Assembly (NCBI GenBank): GCA_900642245.1 | Contig: CAAAJI010000019.1 | Location: 177,183-241,182 of the forward strand | Reading direction: 5' to 3' | Length of the DNA stretch: 64,000 nt | Source of the DNA: Fragilaria radians | Lineage: Eukaryota; Bacillariophyta; Fragilariophyceae; Fragilariales; Fragilariaceae | Shown: positions 35,101-46,283 of the stretch, in pieces | Position numbering within the stretch: the stretch's first letter is position 1 | Layout of the letters: each line of letters begins with the position of its first letter | Notes under the pieces: generated by a model | What the model was told of the DNA's origin: nothing | Seen by the model: the letters and a program-made list of their open reading frames with translations, nothing else | Databases searched by the model: none | Translations under genes and position numbers: made by a program

Positions 35101-35432
35101 TGTTTGATAAGTCCATTTCTAAAGCCAGTCGAGCAGGATTTTTACATGACGCCGCACTCGCCAATGAGCGTGCTGGAATTTTCTTTCAGAAACAGGGAGA
35201 TATGTTTTGGACCCAACACTACCTTGGAAGAGCGAAATCACTTTATGCCGATTGGGGAGCATCGGCAAAAGTATCCCAAATGGAAAAAAAATTTGGATCT
35301 CTAGCCGAAGCTGATTTATCGGAGTACAACATGAGCCTACCAGTTGCAGGCAGATCACGTAAAGACATGGTTGCTCTTGTTGATACAATGCGCACTCGCC
35401 AATCCTTTGTAACACGACGCTCCGTTCCCTGA
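32183..35432 (+). CDS. STAND-like ATPase with TPR-type helical repeats
   Basis: Two exons, 32183-34082 and 34156-35432, around a 73-bp intron (gtaagt...caaag, phase 1). The join restores the family pattern ...KIMGILGLVALYADKEILIPI. About 1058 residues. After a YGRDNEI lead-in comes Walker A GPSGVGKSK (~54-62). The Walker B-like strand reads LILYMNELQWAD (~183-194), where the family normally has two Asp before LQWAD; here they are Asn-Glu. Winged-helix-like and helical-repeat regions follow, with motifs such as GNPLDTISSLKFLCEKHI and, late, AKSLYADWGASAKVSQMEKKF. In relatives this ATPase/TPR module often sits between a Ser/Thr kinase and a GAF-histidine kinase. Neither is present here, so this is a stand-alone module. 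Its function is unknown, with signalling scaffold a reasonable inference. Confidence 0.8.
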
Positions 35433-35964
35433 GCTTTTTCTGGATGTAAGGGATCACTACTTCTCCCTAAATATTCAAGCTGATATTTTCGCGAGGCTCT
35501 TCACATTTAGAAATGTGCATTGTTACGTAACTTATCCGATAGTGATGGATTCTCAATGGTTCGTATTTTGTGATGTCTTAAAATCTGGATTTGCTTTTGA
35601 GATGGTCTCTCCGCGCGATTTATTGAGGACTTTACCTTGATGCTTTTGATGTTCTGCTATACAGCATGAGACTTTGATTAAAAAAAAGTGTTCCTCTTGA
35701 TGTCAAAGTAATCGAAATCTTCTAAATCATAATGTATATCGGAAAATATTATGGCTTAGAACAATTGCATCAAAGCAGCCTTTGACCTGAAAGGAATGTA
35801 CAAGTGATAAAAGTCAATATCACACCATTTAAAATGCGATCGAAACTGTTGGACTGCCAGGAATCATTTTGGGATAGCCCTCCTTTATCTCCTACATTTC
35901 TCCTAGGTAATTCGGCATGAGATCTACAGCTGCGACGTCTTCAAAAATGATGTACCAGCATGAT
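35433..35964. other. Convergent spacer
   Basis: 532 bp between the tail of the ATPase gene and the tail of the first GT61-like gene. No feature recognised. Confidence 0.5.
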
Positions 35965-38766
35965 CTAAGGATGCAAGTTGGCTCTTTCACGTGCCGCTAA
36001 CTCATCTCGAATTAGATCTAAAAAGATAGATGTGTCATTAAGTCTTGAGTTTAATGACATCCAATGGACACGTAGATATCCACAGTTATTGAAAATATCA
36101 AAATCTAAGTATAAGTCTCGATCACCGTATAGGATTAGAGTTGATCCCTTAGGAAGAAAAAAAGCTGGAAATGTCCCCCCGCCAACCACAGAAATGAATA
36201 TCGTAGTACTAGAAGCAATCATAAGTTGTTTCCGTAACGACGCCGCAACTAGGTGAGACTTTCGAATCCTATACTTTTGATTTGATAAATTCAATCTCTT
36301 GATTTCATCATACTCCTCTTGAAATTGAATGCGGCGATGCCAATCGTGAGAAGAGCTAATGGAAAAAACAATTTCAATCTTGCTACTAGGTTCCAACTCT
36401 GTAGGTATGTCTAAATTTCTCAAAATGAAGTTCCTAAGGCGCCAAAGCTCTGGTCCTCGTCTTAAATTAACAGGATACATGAGATCGTCTGGTTTCCAGC
36501 CATGATCTCCGAATCCATGGTCCATTAGCCACCCATAGCCGCTTCCTCCATTTAACGCGCACACATATCTAGATCGAGAACCCGTAACGTTTAAAGATTC
36601 GTTAGGATTGAGAGGGGTTGTAAGTCCAAAAGATTTTGCCAAAAAAGAATAGACAGGTCGCACGATGTTTATTGATGGAAAGAGTGTAACAATAAGTTCA
36701 TGCTTATCCAACGCAAAGAGTTCCAGAATTGAAAAAATCGGTAGCCATATGTCCCATAGAACATGACCTTTTTTCAAATAATTAGTAATGAAGAAAAGCG
36801 ACGTGTGAGAGAAAGATGATAATCTCATGTATAAGAGCTTTCCTAACATACCATTATTATCTGAGTTGTAAATCTTTGTGGAAAGCCAAGTTCCATTATA
36901 TCTATAGTAGGAGCTTTCATTTGATAGGTCGTAGACTTCAGGAAGATCTGCGTAGAAAGGATATCCACCTCCTAATCTATTCAGCTGAGGGCTTACAACC
37001 ATTTTTCGCGGTATCGAAGAAATATAATTTAATTTGTGGTATAGAAAGCTTCGCGATGTCATCAATTTTCGGGCCTGAGGTGACATGTGTGCCACAAAAA
37101 CCTTCTTCTGTAAATCAAAGCATATGTTTTGGTAGTGACATGAACGATACCACTCTGATCCCAGCCTATTCGGAAACAGTTTTTCTCCAATACAATGCAC
37201 ATTCGTTATCGGCGGAGTGCCACGAATGAAGGAAACCGATTGATTGTTCAGAAACGGTATGTCCTCTTCTTCAGGTTTCGTGTAAGGTGAATTTGTGTCC
37301 AGGTTCAAACGTAATATCTCTTCATTAATAATGAATTCCAACGCTTGGTTGGGTCTCCCCCCAAGAAGATGAACACGAAGTTGAGAGTTGTTACTCCACA
37401 AGTCCCAATCATCATTTGCATTCCCCAGAAGGATAAGAGTCGCACCCTCCGGCAAAAAAAATGCAGCTGTCTTCTCTTCCTGTGAGGATAAGATTAATAT
37501 GGAAAGGTATGTGGCTATCTGAATCTTTTCTCGAAGTGAGGATTTGGATGGCCATGGAATACTTTCGATCCCGGTTATGTTTGCGAATATTGCGGGGAAC
37601 AAAGATGGTGGCAACAACGTTGAGTATGCAATTGTGATTGGTACCCTACGTGAAGGTAATAACTTCCATTTTTGAATCCAAGCATTCCGAAATCCTCGAA
37701 GGTTCGACGCACGTCGTAGATGACTTGGGGGCGTTCGTTTCTTTTGATTATCCTCCCCCAAGTGTGCCGTACGGAAGGCTTGATGATCTCCATAGGAACC
37801 CAATCCCATCACAGACTGAGGAAGGCAAACGTAGTCCCTATGCATACTTTGAGGACTGTCATCATGATTTCGTTGCGGAAGTTTCCAATCTGTCACAATC
37901 GATACCATGGGGGGCGTATCTTTTGTAGAATGAGAACCAAACATTTGGATGAAGTTCTCAATCTTTTGCGTGGAACATTTCTTGGATCCTTCAAAAAGTA
38001 GAATCTGATATGGCTTCTCATGTAGGTCAAAGAGCTCTAACAAGGTGTAAACAGGGAGGAAAACATCCCATAACATGGATTTACAAGAAGGGGGCTGTAT
38101 CGGCACCCATGTAACATCTTTCCTTCCTCCGTCTGTTGTATAATATCTACCTGCCTGACTTTTATCTTGGTACTTTGGGAACAGCTGAGCTGTATTTTCT
38201 GGGAATAAATGAACAACCTCTGAAACCATCACGGGTTTGGATACGGTAGCAAGAAAAATGTCGGAATGTAAATTAGATTCCAATGTTTTATGATCCTCGG
38301 AAGGAAATAGAACAAATTCTTTTTGATGGATATCATAGCATAAGTTAGTGTATTTACATGATCGATATAACGCAGACGGTGAGTATTTTCTTGATTCGTT
38401 GAATGTCTCTCCGATACAATGAATATCCGATATTGGGTCTTCGAGATGTGACAATGAGTTATCCCGAAATACATTGAATTTTGCTGAATTGTATATGTAT
38501 TTCCCATTGCTTTCATTTCTAGGTACCGAAATAGGCTTCGCTATGGCGAAATGTCTTGAAGTGTTGTTGGATGCTGCAAATCTCTGAAGGTAATCATCAA
38601 CTGGAGACGATGCATCTAACTTTGTCATCACTTTGGAATTTTGAATAGTCAAAAATTGGTAGCATAGATATAGTGTTGCCAGAATTGAAGGATATTTCAA
38701 AAGTTTGAAGGTTGCATGGCGAATGATCTTCGATGCTCTCCTTGGTTCTTCCTTAATTTTTTTCAT
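35965..38766 (-). CDS. Two-domain GT61-like type II membrane glycosyltransferase, copy 1
   Basis: An open frame of 933 residues from ATG 38766. Comparison with the two plus-strand paralogues shows an intron at 36851-36768 (gtatgt...aaaag, 84 bp, phase 1). It happens to be a multiple of three and free of stops. Spliced length is about 905 residues. A basic N-terminus is followed by a membrane anchor (~25-42). Two related halves follow. Each opens with a Cys-rich block (CIGETFNESR...YRSCKYTNLCYD; CIGEKLFPNRLGSEWYRSCHYQNICFD) and contains LWDxxLP and a late FFLP.G.TLIL strand. The second half keeps VVGGGTFPAFFLPKGSTLI, resembling the GT61/DUF563 nucleotide-sugar site. The first half lacks the Gly-rich turn. 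Golgi transfer of a sugar to a glycoprotein or polysaccharide is inferred; donor and acceptor are unknown. Confidence 0.65.
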   Translation of the reverse strand: MKKIKEEPRRASKIIRHATFKLLKYPSILATLYLCYQFLTIQNSKVMTKLDASSPVDDYLQRFAASNNTSRHFAIAKPISVPRNESNGKYIYNSAKFNVFRDNSLSHLEDPISDIHCIGETFNESRKYSPSALYRSCKYTNLCYDIHQKEFVLFPSEDHKTLESNLHSDIFLATVSKPVMVSEVVHLFPENTAQLFPKYQDKSQAGRYYTTDGGRKDVTWVPIQPPSCKSMLWDVFLPVYTLLELFDLHEKPYQILLFEGSKKCSTQKIENFIQMFGSHSTKDTPPMVSIVTDWKLPQRNHDDSPQSMHRDYVCLPQSVMGLGSYGDHQAFRTAHLGEDNQKKRTPPSHLRRASNLRGFRNAWIQKWKLLPSRRVPITIAYSTLLPPSLFPAIFANITGIESIPWPSKSSLREKIQIATYLSILILSSQEEKTAAFFLPEGATLILLGNANDDWDLWSNNSQLRVHLLGGRPNQALEFIINEEILRLNLDTNSPYTKPEEEDIPFLNNQSVSFIRGTPPITNVHCIGEKLFPNRLGSEWYRSCHYQNICFDLQKKVFVAHMSPQARKLMTSRSFLYHKLNYISSIPRKMVVSPQLNRLGGGYPFYADLPEVYDLSNESSYYRYNGTWLSTKIYNSDNNGMLGKLLYMRLSSFSHTSLFFITNYLKKGHVLWDIWLPIFSILELFALDKHELIVTLFPSINIVRPVYSFLAKSFGLTTPLNPNESLNVTGSRSRYVCALNGGSGYGWLMDHGFGDHGWKPDDLMYPVNLRRGPELWRLRNFILRNLDIPTELEPSSKIEIVFSISSSHDWHRRIQFQEEYDEIKRLNLSNQKYRIRKSHLVAASLRKQLMIASSTTIFISVVGGGTFPAFFLPKGSTLILYGDRDLYLDFDIFNNCGYLRVHWMSLNSRLNDTSIFLDLIRDELAARERANLHP

Positions 38767-39223
38767 CGTTACCGTTTCCTTTATGAGTTTCCATTTTTAC
38801 TTCGTACGTAAACCTAATTTTATGAGATGACCTCTACCGGTAGATTCAGAGTACACTGAACATATTTTGGTGACATTACATTACTGTCGGTAGAACTGAA
38901 GATTTGCCGTAACTAATGGCAATTATGTTATGGCCTCTACATAAAGATTGCTTTCTACAAACCTTCATGCTGTGCAGCCAACCTATAATCAACAATTGTT
39001 TCAATACTTTGGAAACATTTTCGATTTTTTTCCTTATGATATGTATTTATATTTCAGTTGCTTCAAGTAGAATTTGATCCATTTGATGGTTTGGAATTCT
39101 CCAACGCAATTTATACTTCTTATGGGCATACTTTGCAAGAGTCTAGAAGTATCCTTCAGCTTATGCCTGCATCAGATGTGTTGTACGATGATAATACTTT
39201 TAGATAAAGGACACAGGAACAGA
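38767..39223. other. Upstream region of GT61-like copy 1
   Basis: 457 bp between the GT61-like start and the DDE transposase relic. No feature recognised. It should hold the promoter of the minus-strand gene. Confidence 0.4.
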
Positions 39224-40120
39224 TTATGCGCCTGATGCGTTCACAAACTTTGTTGCTCTCATGACTGGAGCTTTACCTCCAGAGTTCAGATTCATCTTGG
39301 AGCATACTACAACTAATTGCTTCAAAGCATCAGAAGCTTCCCAAAAACCGTCATGATTCTTCCCAGGTTCAATAATTTTGAAAGCTGGTGTACCATGAAA
39401 GCGCAGCCTTAGGTAATGGACAGATAAAATCATAATCCATAATGCGCCTTTCATTCCCCTTCTTGTGGATATCAGGGTCATCCTTTGGGTCACACCCTTT
39501 ACCATCGTTGTCATTAGAATAGAAAACAGAATTGTCATGAGAAATCCAAACAATCTCACTTTCTGATTTGCATTCCTGCCCAATTGCTCTATCCATATCA
39601 TCCCATCCCACCACTGCATCAGCAGGCTCTACCTTCCCCATCACATCAATTCAATTACTTAGGCACTTCTGGATTGTTGCATATTGCACTAAGCTCCAAT
39701 GGCTGAAATTGGCATTCAATTTTGTCAACACATCTTCAATCGGGTAGAAGCAATACATCTTTTTTTTTCAGCGCACTTGTTGGAAATAGCAAGAACAAAA
39801 ACCTTTACTGCAAAGTAACTGTCAATTCTTCTCATTAGCACCGCATCCAAAATCAACTGCTGCTCGTTGTTCTTTCTCCAAATGTATGTTCGACTTTCCC
39901 CATTATAGCCCCTGGCTTGAGCATACCGTTTAGGTTTGGTGGTTTCAACAAGGTCATCATACCACATTTGAGTGAAAATGATATCAATTGGGTCTTGATA
40001 GCCAGAATCTTCCTCAGAACAATCCGAGTCCAAAGGCACTTCTGGGTGCTTTCCAAATCTACCCTTGCCACTCCTGAACTGTTCAAACAAGAACCTTGAA
40101 TACTTCAGCTTCCCATTTTG
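39224..40120 (-). pseudogene. Decayed DDE-superfamily transposase
   Basis: Overlapping minus-strand fragments in different frames read in order like one protein. They are SEIVWISHDNSVFYSNDNDG, then HKKGNERRIMDYDFICP, then (frame-shifted) IIEPGKNHDGFWEASDALKQL. These match a DDE transposase family whose intact members carry HDES-F--ND, KG-GR-IM-SDF and PGKN-DGYW motifs. The first Asp-containing HDxS is kept, but Asp lies where Val-Ser-Asp is usual. Part of the N-terminus (39.73-40.09 kb) is open, with a frame change in a poly-A/T run near 39.77 kb. The C-terminal catalytic part is missing. No terminal repeats were located. Confidence 0.55.
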
Positions 40121-42193
40121 AATTATGAATCGTTAACCTCACCTAAACCCTAGAAGAGGCTCCGCTGACAGAATATGCTGAAACCCTAAAACACTTTTTT
40201 GAAAATTTCATATTTCAAATTTTACAACAAGAATTTCATTTTGCCTAAATTATCTAAAATAGTAATACATTCTGGGAATTTTGAAAAAAGTTCTAAATTT
40301 TGAAGCTCAATAACTTTTCAATTTTCTTATCTTGAAAATTCTAAACCGAAAACTCATTTTAAAACATGCCAAAGCACGTATTCAATGGTTAATATCTTCG
40401 TTTTCATACATGTGGACTGATTAACAGAGTAACGGATTTTTGATGATTATAGGTTGCCTGAAATGCCATCTGATTCAAGCTTTCTCCCTAGACTTCCATC
40501 CAAGAACGATAATCATCCTGTTTTGTCCTATTTTCCGTCAGAATTGTGTTAAGCATCACTCTAGCGTTTATACGTGTATTATACTGTGCGGGCACCTTTC
40601 CTGACATGTGACGAGGAATGGACATCATCTAAAGTCTCAGGATAACAATCTGCACATTATTCTAAACATGCGCAACGTTTTAAGAGGTGTCTATCACTGG
40701 TCATTTGCCAGTACCAATGAGTAACATATATACATATTTATCTATTGGTATCTTGGAAGTATTGTTGTTGCATTTGAACTTTGTATGTTTTTGCGTACGC
40801 CACATGGTTAATACACTTTTAAAACATAAAATGCTGTATTACTGAGAATGTGTATCAGTATCCTGCACTTACGTCCAAGATAAATGTTGGCAGCAGAATC
40901 TCAACACTATAGGATTGGATGTGACGTCTATTGAGAGATTCTGTCACTAGGCTATCTTTGAGGCAGGCTTTCACATTAGAATTGCCTTTTGTCATGTTGC
41001 ATGACTCATCAGGTTTAGCTTGGCCATATTTATAGGTCATGAGGCTCTTGTAGAGAACTTATTGTTGCTTTATACTGAAGTCATTGCACTTTGTATTAAC
41101 TTGCATTTTTTGTTAAGGATTTGCTTTTAATGCAGTAAGTGTGGCTCAAGTAATAAGCATAGTTGCGGCTAGGATGCAGGACAAAGAGAAGATTTCATCT
41201 AAGTCCATTTCTTGATGTTGCTATGTCATGGCAGAAAGTGCTTCGTTTACTTTTGACAATTCCACACTAAGAGCTGCCAGTCAGTTCAGCAAAATTTAGA
41301 GCTTTAGTTATGGAAAAATAATTTTTATATTCAGTTTTCTCTTTAAAAATTAGGTGTATCTGATAGGCATACAATTGAACTATGGGTAATACGCTCTTGG
41401 CCTCTGTGATGTTTGGGCATGCCTTATGATGAGTAAGTAGACACAGATGAAATATATATCTATTTTAGGAAACTATGAAAAACCACTCTTCTAATCGTAA
41501 TGCATAGGGGGTCTTCAAGGACTAATTTTTCAATACGATAATGTTTTATTATCAGTCTGTAATTTTTTTTCTCCAGGCTTTACAGACGTATCAAAAACTT
41601 TGGAGTCCTGTGAATTTAGAAAAAAGAATTTAAATCATGTATAAGTTCGTGAAGTATATGTGATTTACCATCACCTAAAATTTAGGGGCATTTGACTTGT
41701 AAAGTAAAAAACTTCCAAATGAAAAACAACAACCACTATTATTTTCAGTTGGTGTTATTTAATTTGAGCAAAAATACATGATATCTTCATCATCTACATT
41801 TATCATGCACTAGAAAAACACTGGACGTCTCTGAATTTTGGTACGAAATATCATCTTAAAGGTTTATATTCTAATATTATTGAATTTTAGTACAGGGTTA
41901 TACCGCAACTGCTTCAGGTATGGTAAACATTCTGGTCTATGGTGTTATAAAATGTATATTAAACACTAATTTTTCGATTCCTCATTAGGTACAAACGGTA
42001 TCATTCGACACAAGTTTCATTATTTCACATGGCCAGTGATGAAGTGCATCCATGATTGACGCCGTGTGACAATAGGACTTTGCTATCCAAGGTGTATTGC
42101 CTTGCTATTTACATTACGTGTGTATAGTGTTGCTTGAAACCTAGTGTAGTAACTATTACTTTGTATGGCTCATGCGGTTAATGCATACAGGAC
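40121..42193. other. Intergenic DNA left of the hAT element
   Basis: About 2 kb of AT-rich sequence with no supported gene. The only open frame above 60 codons (40855-41040, minus) has no recognisable domain. Confidence 0.4.
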
Positions 42194-42201
42194 TACCAGG
42201 A
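42194..42201. repeat. Left target-site duplication of the hAT element
   Basis: The 8-mer taccagga immediately left of the terminal repeat. The same 8-mer follows the right end at 44510-44517. Eight base pairs is the diagnostic hAT target duplication length. Confidence 0.95.
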
Positions 42202-42269
42202 CAGGGGTCGGTGAAAAGTTACTACCCTAGTAGTTAACTTCAGCTAGTTAAATTTCTGGGAGTTACTAT

Positions 42270-42345
42270 ACTAACTACCCCGACTATGAAAGTAACTTAA
42301 CTAACTACCCCTACTAAGGGAGTTACTTAACTAACTACCACTACA
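42270..42345. repeat. Subterminal tandem units of the hAT element
   Basis: Three units of about 28-30 bp, each with a ctaactacc core preceded or followed by gttac/gtaac. In hAT elements such subterminal arrays serve as transposase binding sites. That role here is inferred. Confidence 0.7.
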
Positions 42346-42723
42346 TGTGGTAACTTACTCCACCGTTACGGTAGTATTAATCGCAGTTACAGTTAACTGC
42401 CACGAGGCGGGAAAGTACGTAGAATATTGGGTGAGTCTTATGCAAATTCACGCATCAGGAAGGTCATTCCTGTGAAAAACACACAGAAACGCAACGATTG
42501 ATGTCTTTATCCAGCAGGTCAAAGCAACTTTGCTCCTTCTATTTCACTTCCGTTATTCCAAATGACCAAGCAAAAATGGGTATGTAACAAGTAGGGTAAA
42601 ACAAAATTGAAAAGTGGGGGTTGAACCAATTTGCTTAATCACGTTCGAAGCTGTGTCGGTGATTCATTTGCTGTGGAATTGGACAAGATTAAACCAGACA
42701 AAGCTCAAATAACATAATTTGTT

Positions 42724-44150
42724 TTGAGGGTAAGCAATGCTGAGCTTGACATGTTCAAATGGATTGAGTGGCTGGTTATGAAAAATCTTCCCCTCAGCAT
42801 AGTTAATTGTCCTCTTACCCGTGCGTCAGTTTGTTTCAAGCCAGTAGCTTCAAAGTTGTTGCAAAAACATATCCTTTTGTTGTGCAGCATTATGAAAGAC
42901 AATATTAAAAAAAGATTCCCAACAGGTTTGCCATCATTTTTGATGGCTGGACCGAAGGTACAACACATTACATTTGGGTGTCAGCTTCATACTGCTTGTC
43001 ATCAGCAAAAGGAGATGACACAGTGGTCTATTAAACATTGCTGTCAATGCGTCCACTTCTTATTGGTGAAGTGAACGGAATGACAGCACAGGATCACCTA
43101 CTGCATCTTTTGCAGGTACTACATTTTTACAGTAAGAGTGATGAAAATGTCATATGTCTTGCTGGCGACAATTGCAGTGTGAATAAGCGGATGGCACGCA
43201 TCATCAGGGTTCCACTCATTGGATGTGGCTCTCACAAGTTAAATCTGGCTATCATAAAATGGATCTCAACTCAGCCTCAACTTGAGATCATTATACAGAA
43301 AGTAGCTGGGGTAATGAAAAGGCAAGTACACTCAAGGTGTTGGCACAGTTACAGAAACTCACAACCCTTCACATGGTAAGAGAAAACGATACAAGATGGT
43401 CATCAACGTTTGAGATGGTAGCACAATTTTTCAAATACAAACGGAATTCAGTGCTGTGTTGGATTTGCTTCCATTGTTGCCCTCACTTCTGGAATGTGAC
43501 CTTCTGAGGAAGGCCTTTGTGCATTTCAAGAATTTCAACCAAGTCACTGTCATGCTGCAGAAGGAGGGTATTACCCTTGAATTTTTTGATTTGGTCATGG
43601 TTGATTACCCTGAGCTTGCTGGTCATCTTGCCCCTGATGCTTCAATTGTTGTCAACCCCATATTTGAGAGAACTGTGATACAAATATCTTGCGGTATGTT
43701 GCTGTCGGAGGAGGAAAAGGAAAGTGTTTCAAGAATGTTACTGGTACCACCAATGTTGATGCAAACTCAAGATGAAATCATTAGTGTCAATGAAGGTGAT
43801 GCGCAGCAGCTTGCCTCAGAAACTTTCCTGTTGAGCTTTCATATGCTCAAAAACTGGAGTTACGAATGAAAAGATGGAAAACTAGCGCGGATGACATTGC
43901 CACTGAGTACATTAACCTTGACATATTGTGTGGTACATCTGTTTCTTGTGAGCAATTGTTCTCTGCTGCAAAGCAAATCCTCACAGATACGAGGAAATCA
44001 ACATCACCTGCGGTATTTGAGTTGATTTTATTGCTGAAAGTGAATAGGAAGGAGTGGGATGTGAGTTCGGTTGGGCGAGCGATGGGTCAAACAATGGGCA
44101 AGAGTTTTGGAGAATGTTGGACTTACTTCTGCTGCTGGTGTTGCAAGTAG
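42724..44150 (+). pseudogene. hAT transposase, broken by several frameshifts
   Basis: Successive frames encode consecutive hAT parts. First is FKWIEWLVMKNLPLSIV (N-terminal region). Next come DNCSVNKRMAR and GCGSHKLNLAI (RNase H-like core with the catalytic Asp), then a DTRWSSTFEMV block read in another frame near 43.4 kb. Then come LDLLPLLPSLLECD and, at the end, the dimerisation region SCEQLFSAAKQILTDTRKS. The frame changes at least three times and no simple GT-AG set removes all the breaks. I therefore call it non-functional, though one of the breaks could be an intron. Confidence 0.8.
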
Positions 44151-44509
44151 TGAGATTGCTGACAAAAACAATGACCTTTTTTATGATTCTTAATGTTAGC
44201 TCACTATTACGAGCTGTCCCACTATCAATTACTATTAGTGTATTCTAGTACGACATCACAGGTACTGGTAAGTAGAAAATAGTATGATATCACGGGTACC
44301 GTAGGTAGTATATACTGCAGTTAACTACCTAGAATTCAAAATACTGAATACTGCTGGCTACAGAAAAGAAGTATTTGCAGTTAACTTTAACCACTTTTTC
44401 CAGGAAAGATGCTGGGGTAACTAACTGCACGTAGGCCGCAGTATTAAGTTAAAACTGCTTGCCCCTGCATAGGGGTAGTATAGTTAAAGTATAACTTCAC
44501 CAACCCCTG

Positions 44510-44517
44510 TACCAGGA
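44510..44517. repeat. Right target-site duplication of the hAT element
   Basis: taccagga, identical to 42194-42201. Confidence 0.95.
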
Positions 44518-46283
44518 GTCAAATTCATCAGATATCCTAACGTAAATCCTTTTTGTTCAATGTTAAATCTAGTAATCGAGAAAACAATAATATCTCATCA
44601 TTTCCTCACAAAAAGAGCATTAACTTATTGGTTCCGTCACTCTTATGTGTAGGTTAATACAATAATCAAATTTAATTTTGTAATGAATATTGGAGATTCT
44701 CAAACTACCTTTGAAGTTGAAATTTTATCATAAAAACCTGGAACAAACTATTTTTCCTTTTTTTGCATCACAACTATGCTTTGTTTTTTCTTTTCCTAAC
44801 ACTTCAGAAATACCTCATCCAATACTTATTGGCATTTGCATGACCAAGACAAGCACATGGAACCACGAAATAATTTGTCATATGGTCATTAAAACAAATC
44901 TTTTCTTTCCTTGAAGACGATAAATCAAGGAGTGAAAAAAAGTATTATACAAAATTTTCGGTTTTGGTCATGTCCAAGCGCAATTATAAATTCATTTATC
45001 ACATTGATCACATATTTACGTTCTTCTTGTTACGTTATTTATTGTAAACTTGCATAGTTGATGTGGCAGACTTCTCGTTTCTGCTTCAGACAGAAAGGGG
45101 TGTGGGATCATTAGTTTCAAAAGATAGTTTTAAATGAGATAGCTTTTATTGGCTTAATGTCGTTCGTGAGATCTCTCTGGTAAAACCTTTGCAATTGGTT
45201 ATCAATCATTTACATGCAGTTATGACCAATAGGGCAATAATTCACTATGCAAACTAACTTATCAAATATAATTCAGATTTCATTTTTTTCGGGAAGAGAT
45301 AAATGTTGTATGATTGCCAAAAATCATTTCACGCATTACAAAAAGAAGAAAGTAGAAGGACTTTGGATGCTGCGTTATGCGGTTAACTATCAAAGTATTT
45401 TAGCAATCGTCTTGTGAATGGAATGGAAGGAGTGATAGTAACAACACCAAGTGTAATGAGATAGCCCTTCTATTTGAATTCGGACACCGCATCCATTTAT
45501 CACATATGGGAGGCCTCATAATTAAGGAGTTGGGCAGCTATGAGTACCACTGATGATAGCACGACCACATTCTCGTGGCCAAGTCACATATCGTTCCAGA
45601 GTATGACTTAGACTTCTTGGACAAGCTCCGATCACTTCAAATGGCTAAGGGTTAGCACCAAGGCAAGTTCGTGAAGAGTTCGGAAATCAGAGATCCATAT
45701 GCAAGTTTGATATGTTGGCAGAGATGAAGGAGAAGTAATCATGAGAATTCGGGAAGTTATTCACTCCTCACGATTGGGGAGATTCAAAAATCACACAATT
45801 ATGCAAAAAATCAGCATACCTGTAGCACCAGCCATATAACACCAGTGAAAGCAGCAATCGGCCAAGCAATGAAGACAAGCACTAATATCCAACACAGTGA
45901 ATTGCAGCAAGACGAAAGAGCATTTCCCATAGTAGTATCAATGAAATTATGAGATACTGTTGTAAAGGCTGCAGTCGTGTGATGAAGGGGGGAGAGAGTA
46001 TGAGGAGATGACGAGCAAGAAATAAGATATCATGCGTGTTGAAGTGGGTTTGTGCGTGTACGGGACTCAAACTTCCTTCACATGCAATAGTGAAGAAGAC
46101 ACAGGAGATCGTGCAACGAAAACGAAACGTCTTTTCATTCCGAAATCCATGACTCGATTACTACTACTAGTCTGTTGTATTTGAGAGTACAGTAAGGAAA
46201 ATTCGTGCGCCCTAGTGCAAGTACCTTACTTACTTTAGACTTAGCTTGAGCTGGGTTAACACAAACCGACAGCTGTTAAACGA
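44518..46283. other. No supported gene
   Basis: AT-rich region between the hAT element and the hotdog-fold candidate. No domain-bearing frame is seen. The promoter of the gene at 46284 should lie at its right end. Confidence 0.45.

Larger units (their letters stand above)
42202..44509 (+). mobile_element. hAT transposon, complete ends, 2308 bp
   Basis: Both ends begin CAGGGG when read inward: CAGGGGTCGGTGAA on the left, CAGGGGTTGGTGAA on the right as reverse complement. The element is flanked by a perfect 8-bp target duplication. Subterminal DNA is full of repeated AACTAACTACC-type units (left, 42270-42345) and related pieces on the right. It contains a broken hAT transposase gene. The perfect duplication and clean ends suggest a fairly recent insertion, probably moved by a transposase supplied from elsewhere. 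Confidence 0.93.

Noticed and set aside
37638..37928. Plus-strand frames inside GT61-like copy 1, and similar frames inside copies 2 and 3
   Set aside because: They are antisense or off-frame shadows of the conserved glycosyltransferase frame.
40140..40195. Isolated CCCTAA motifs
   Set aside because: Single scattered units near a transposon relic, not a tandem array.
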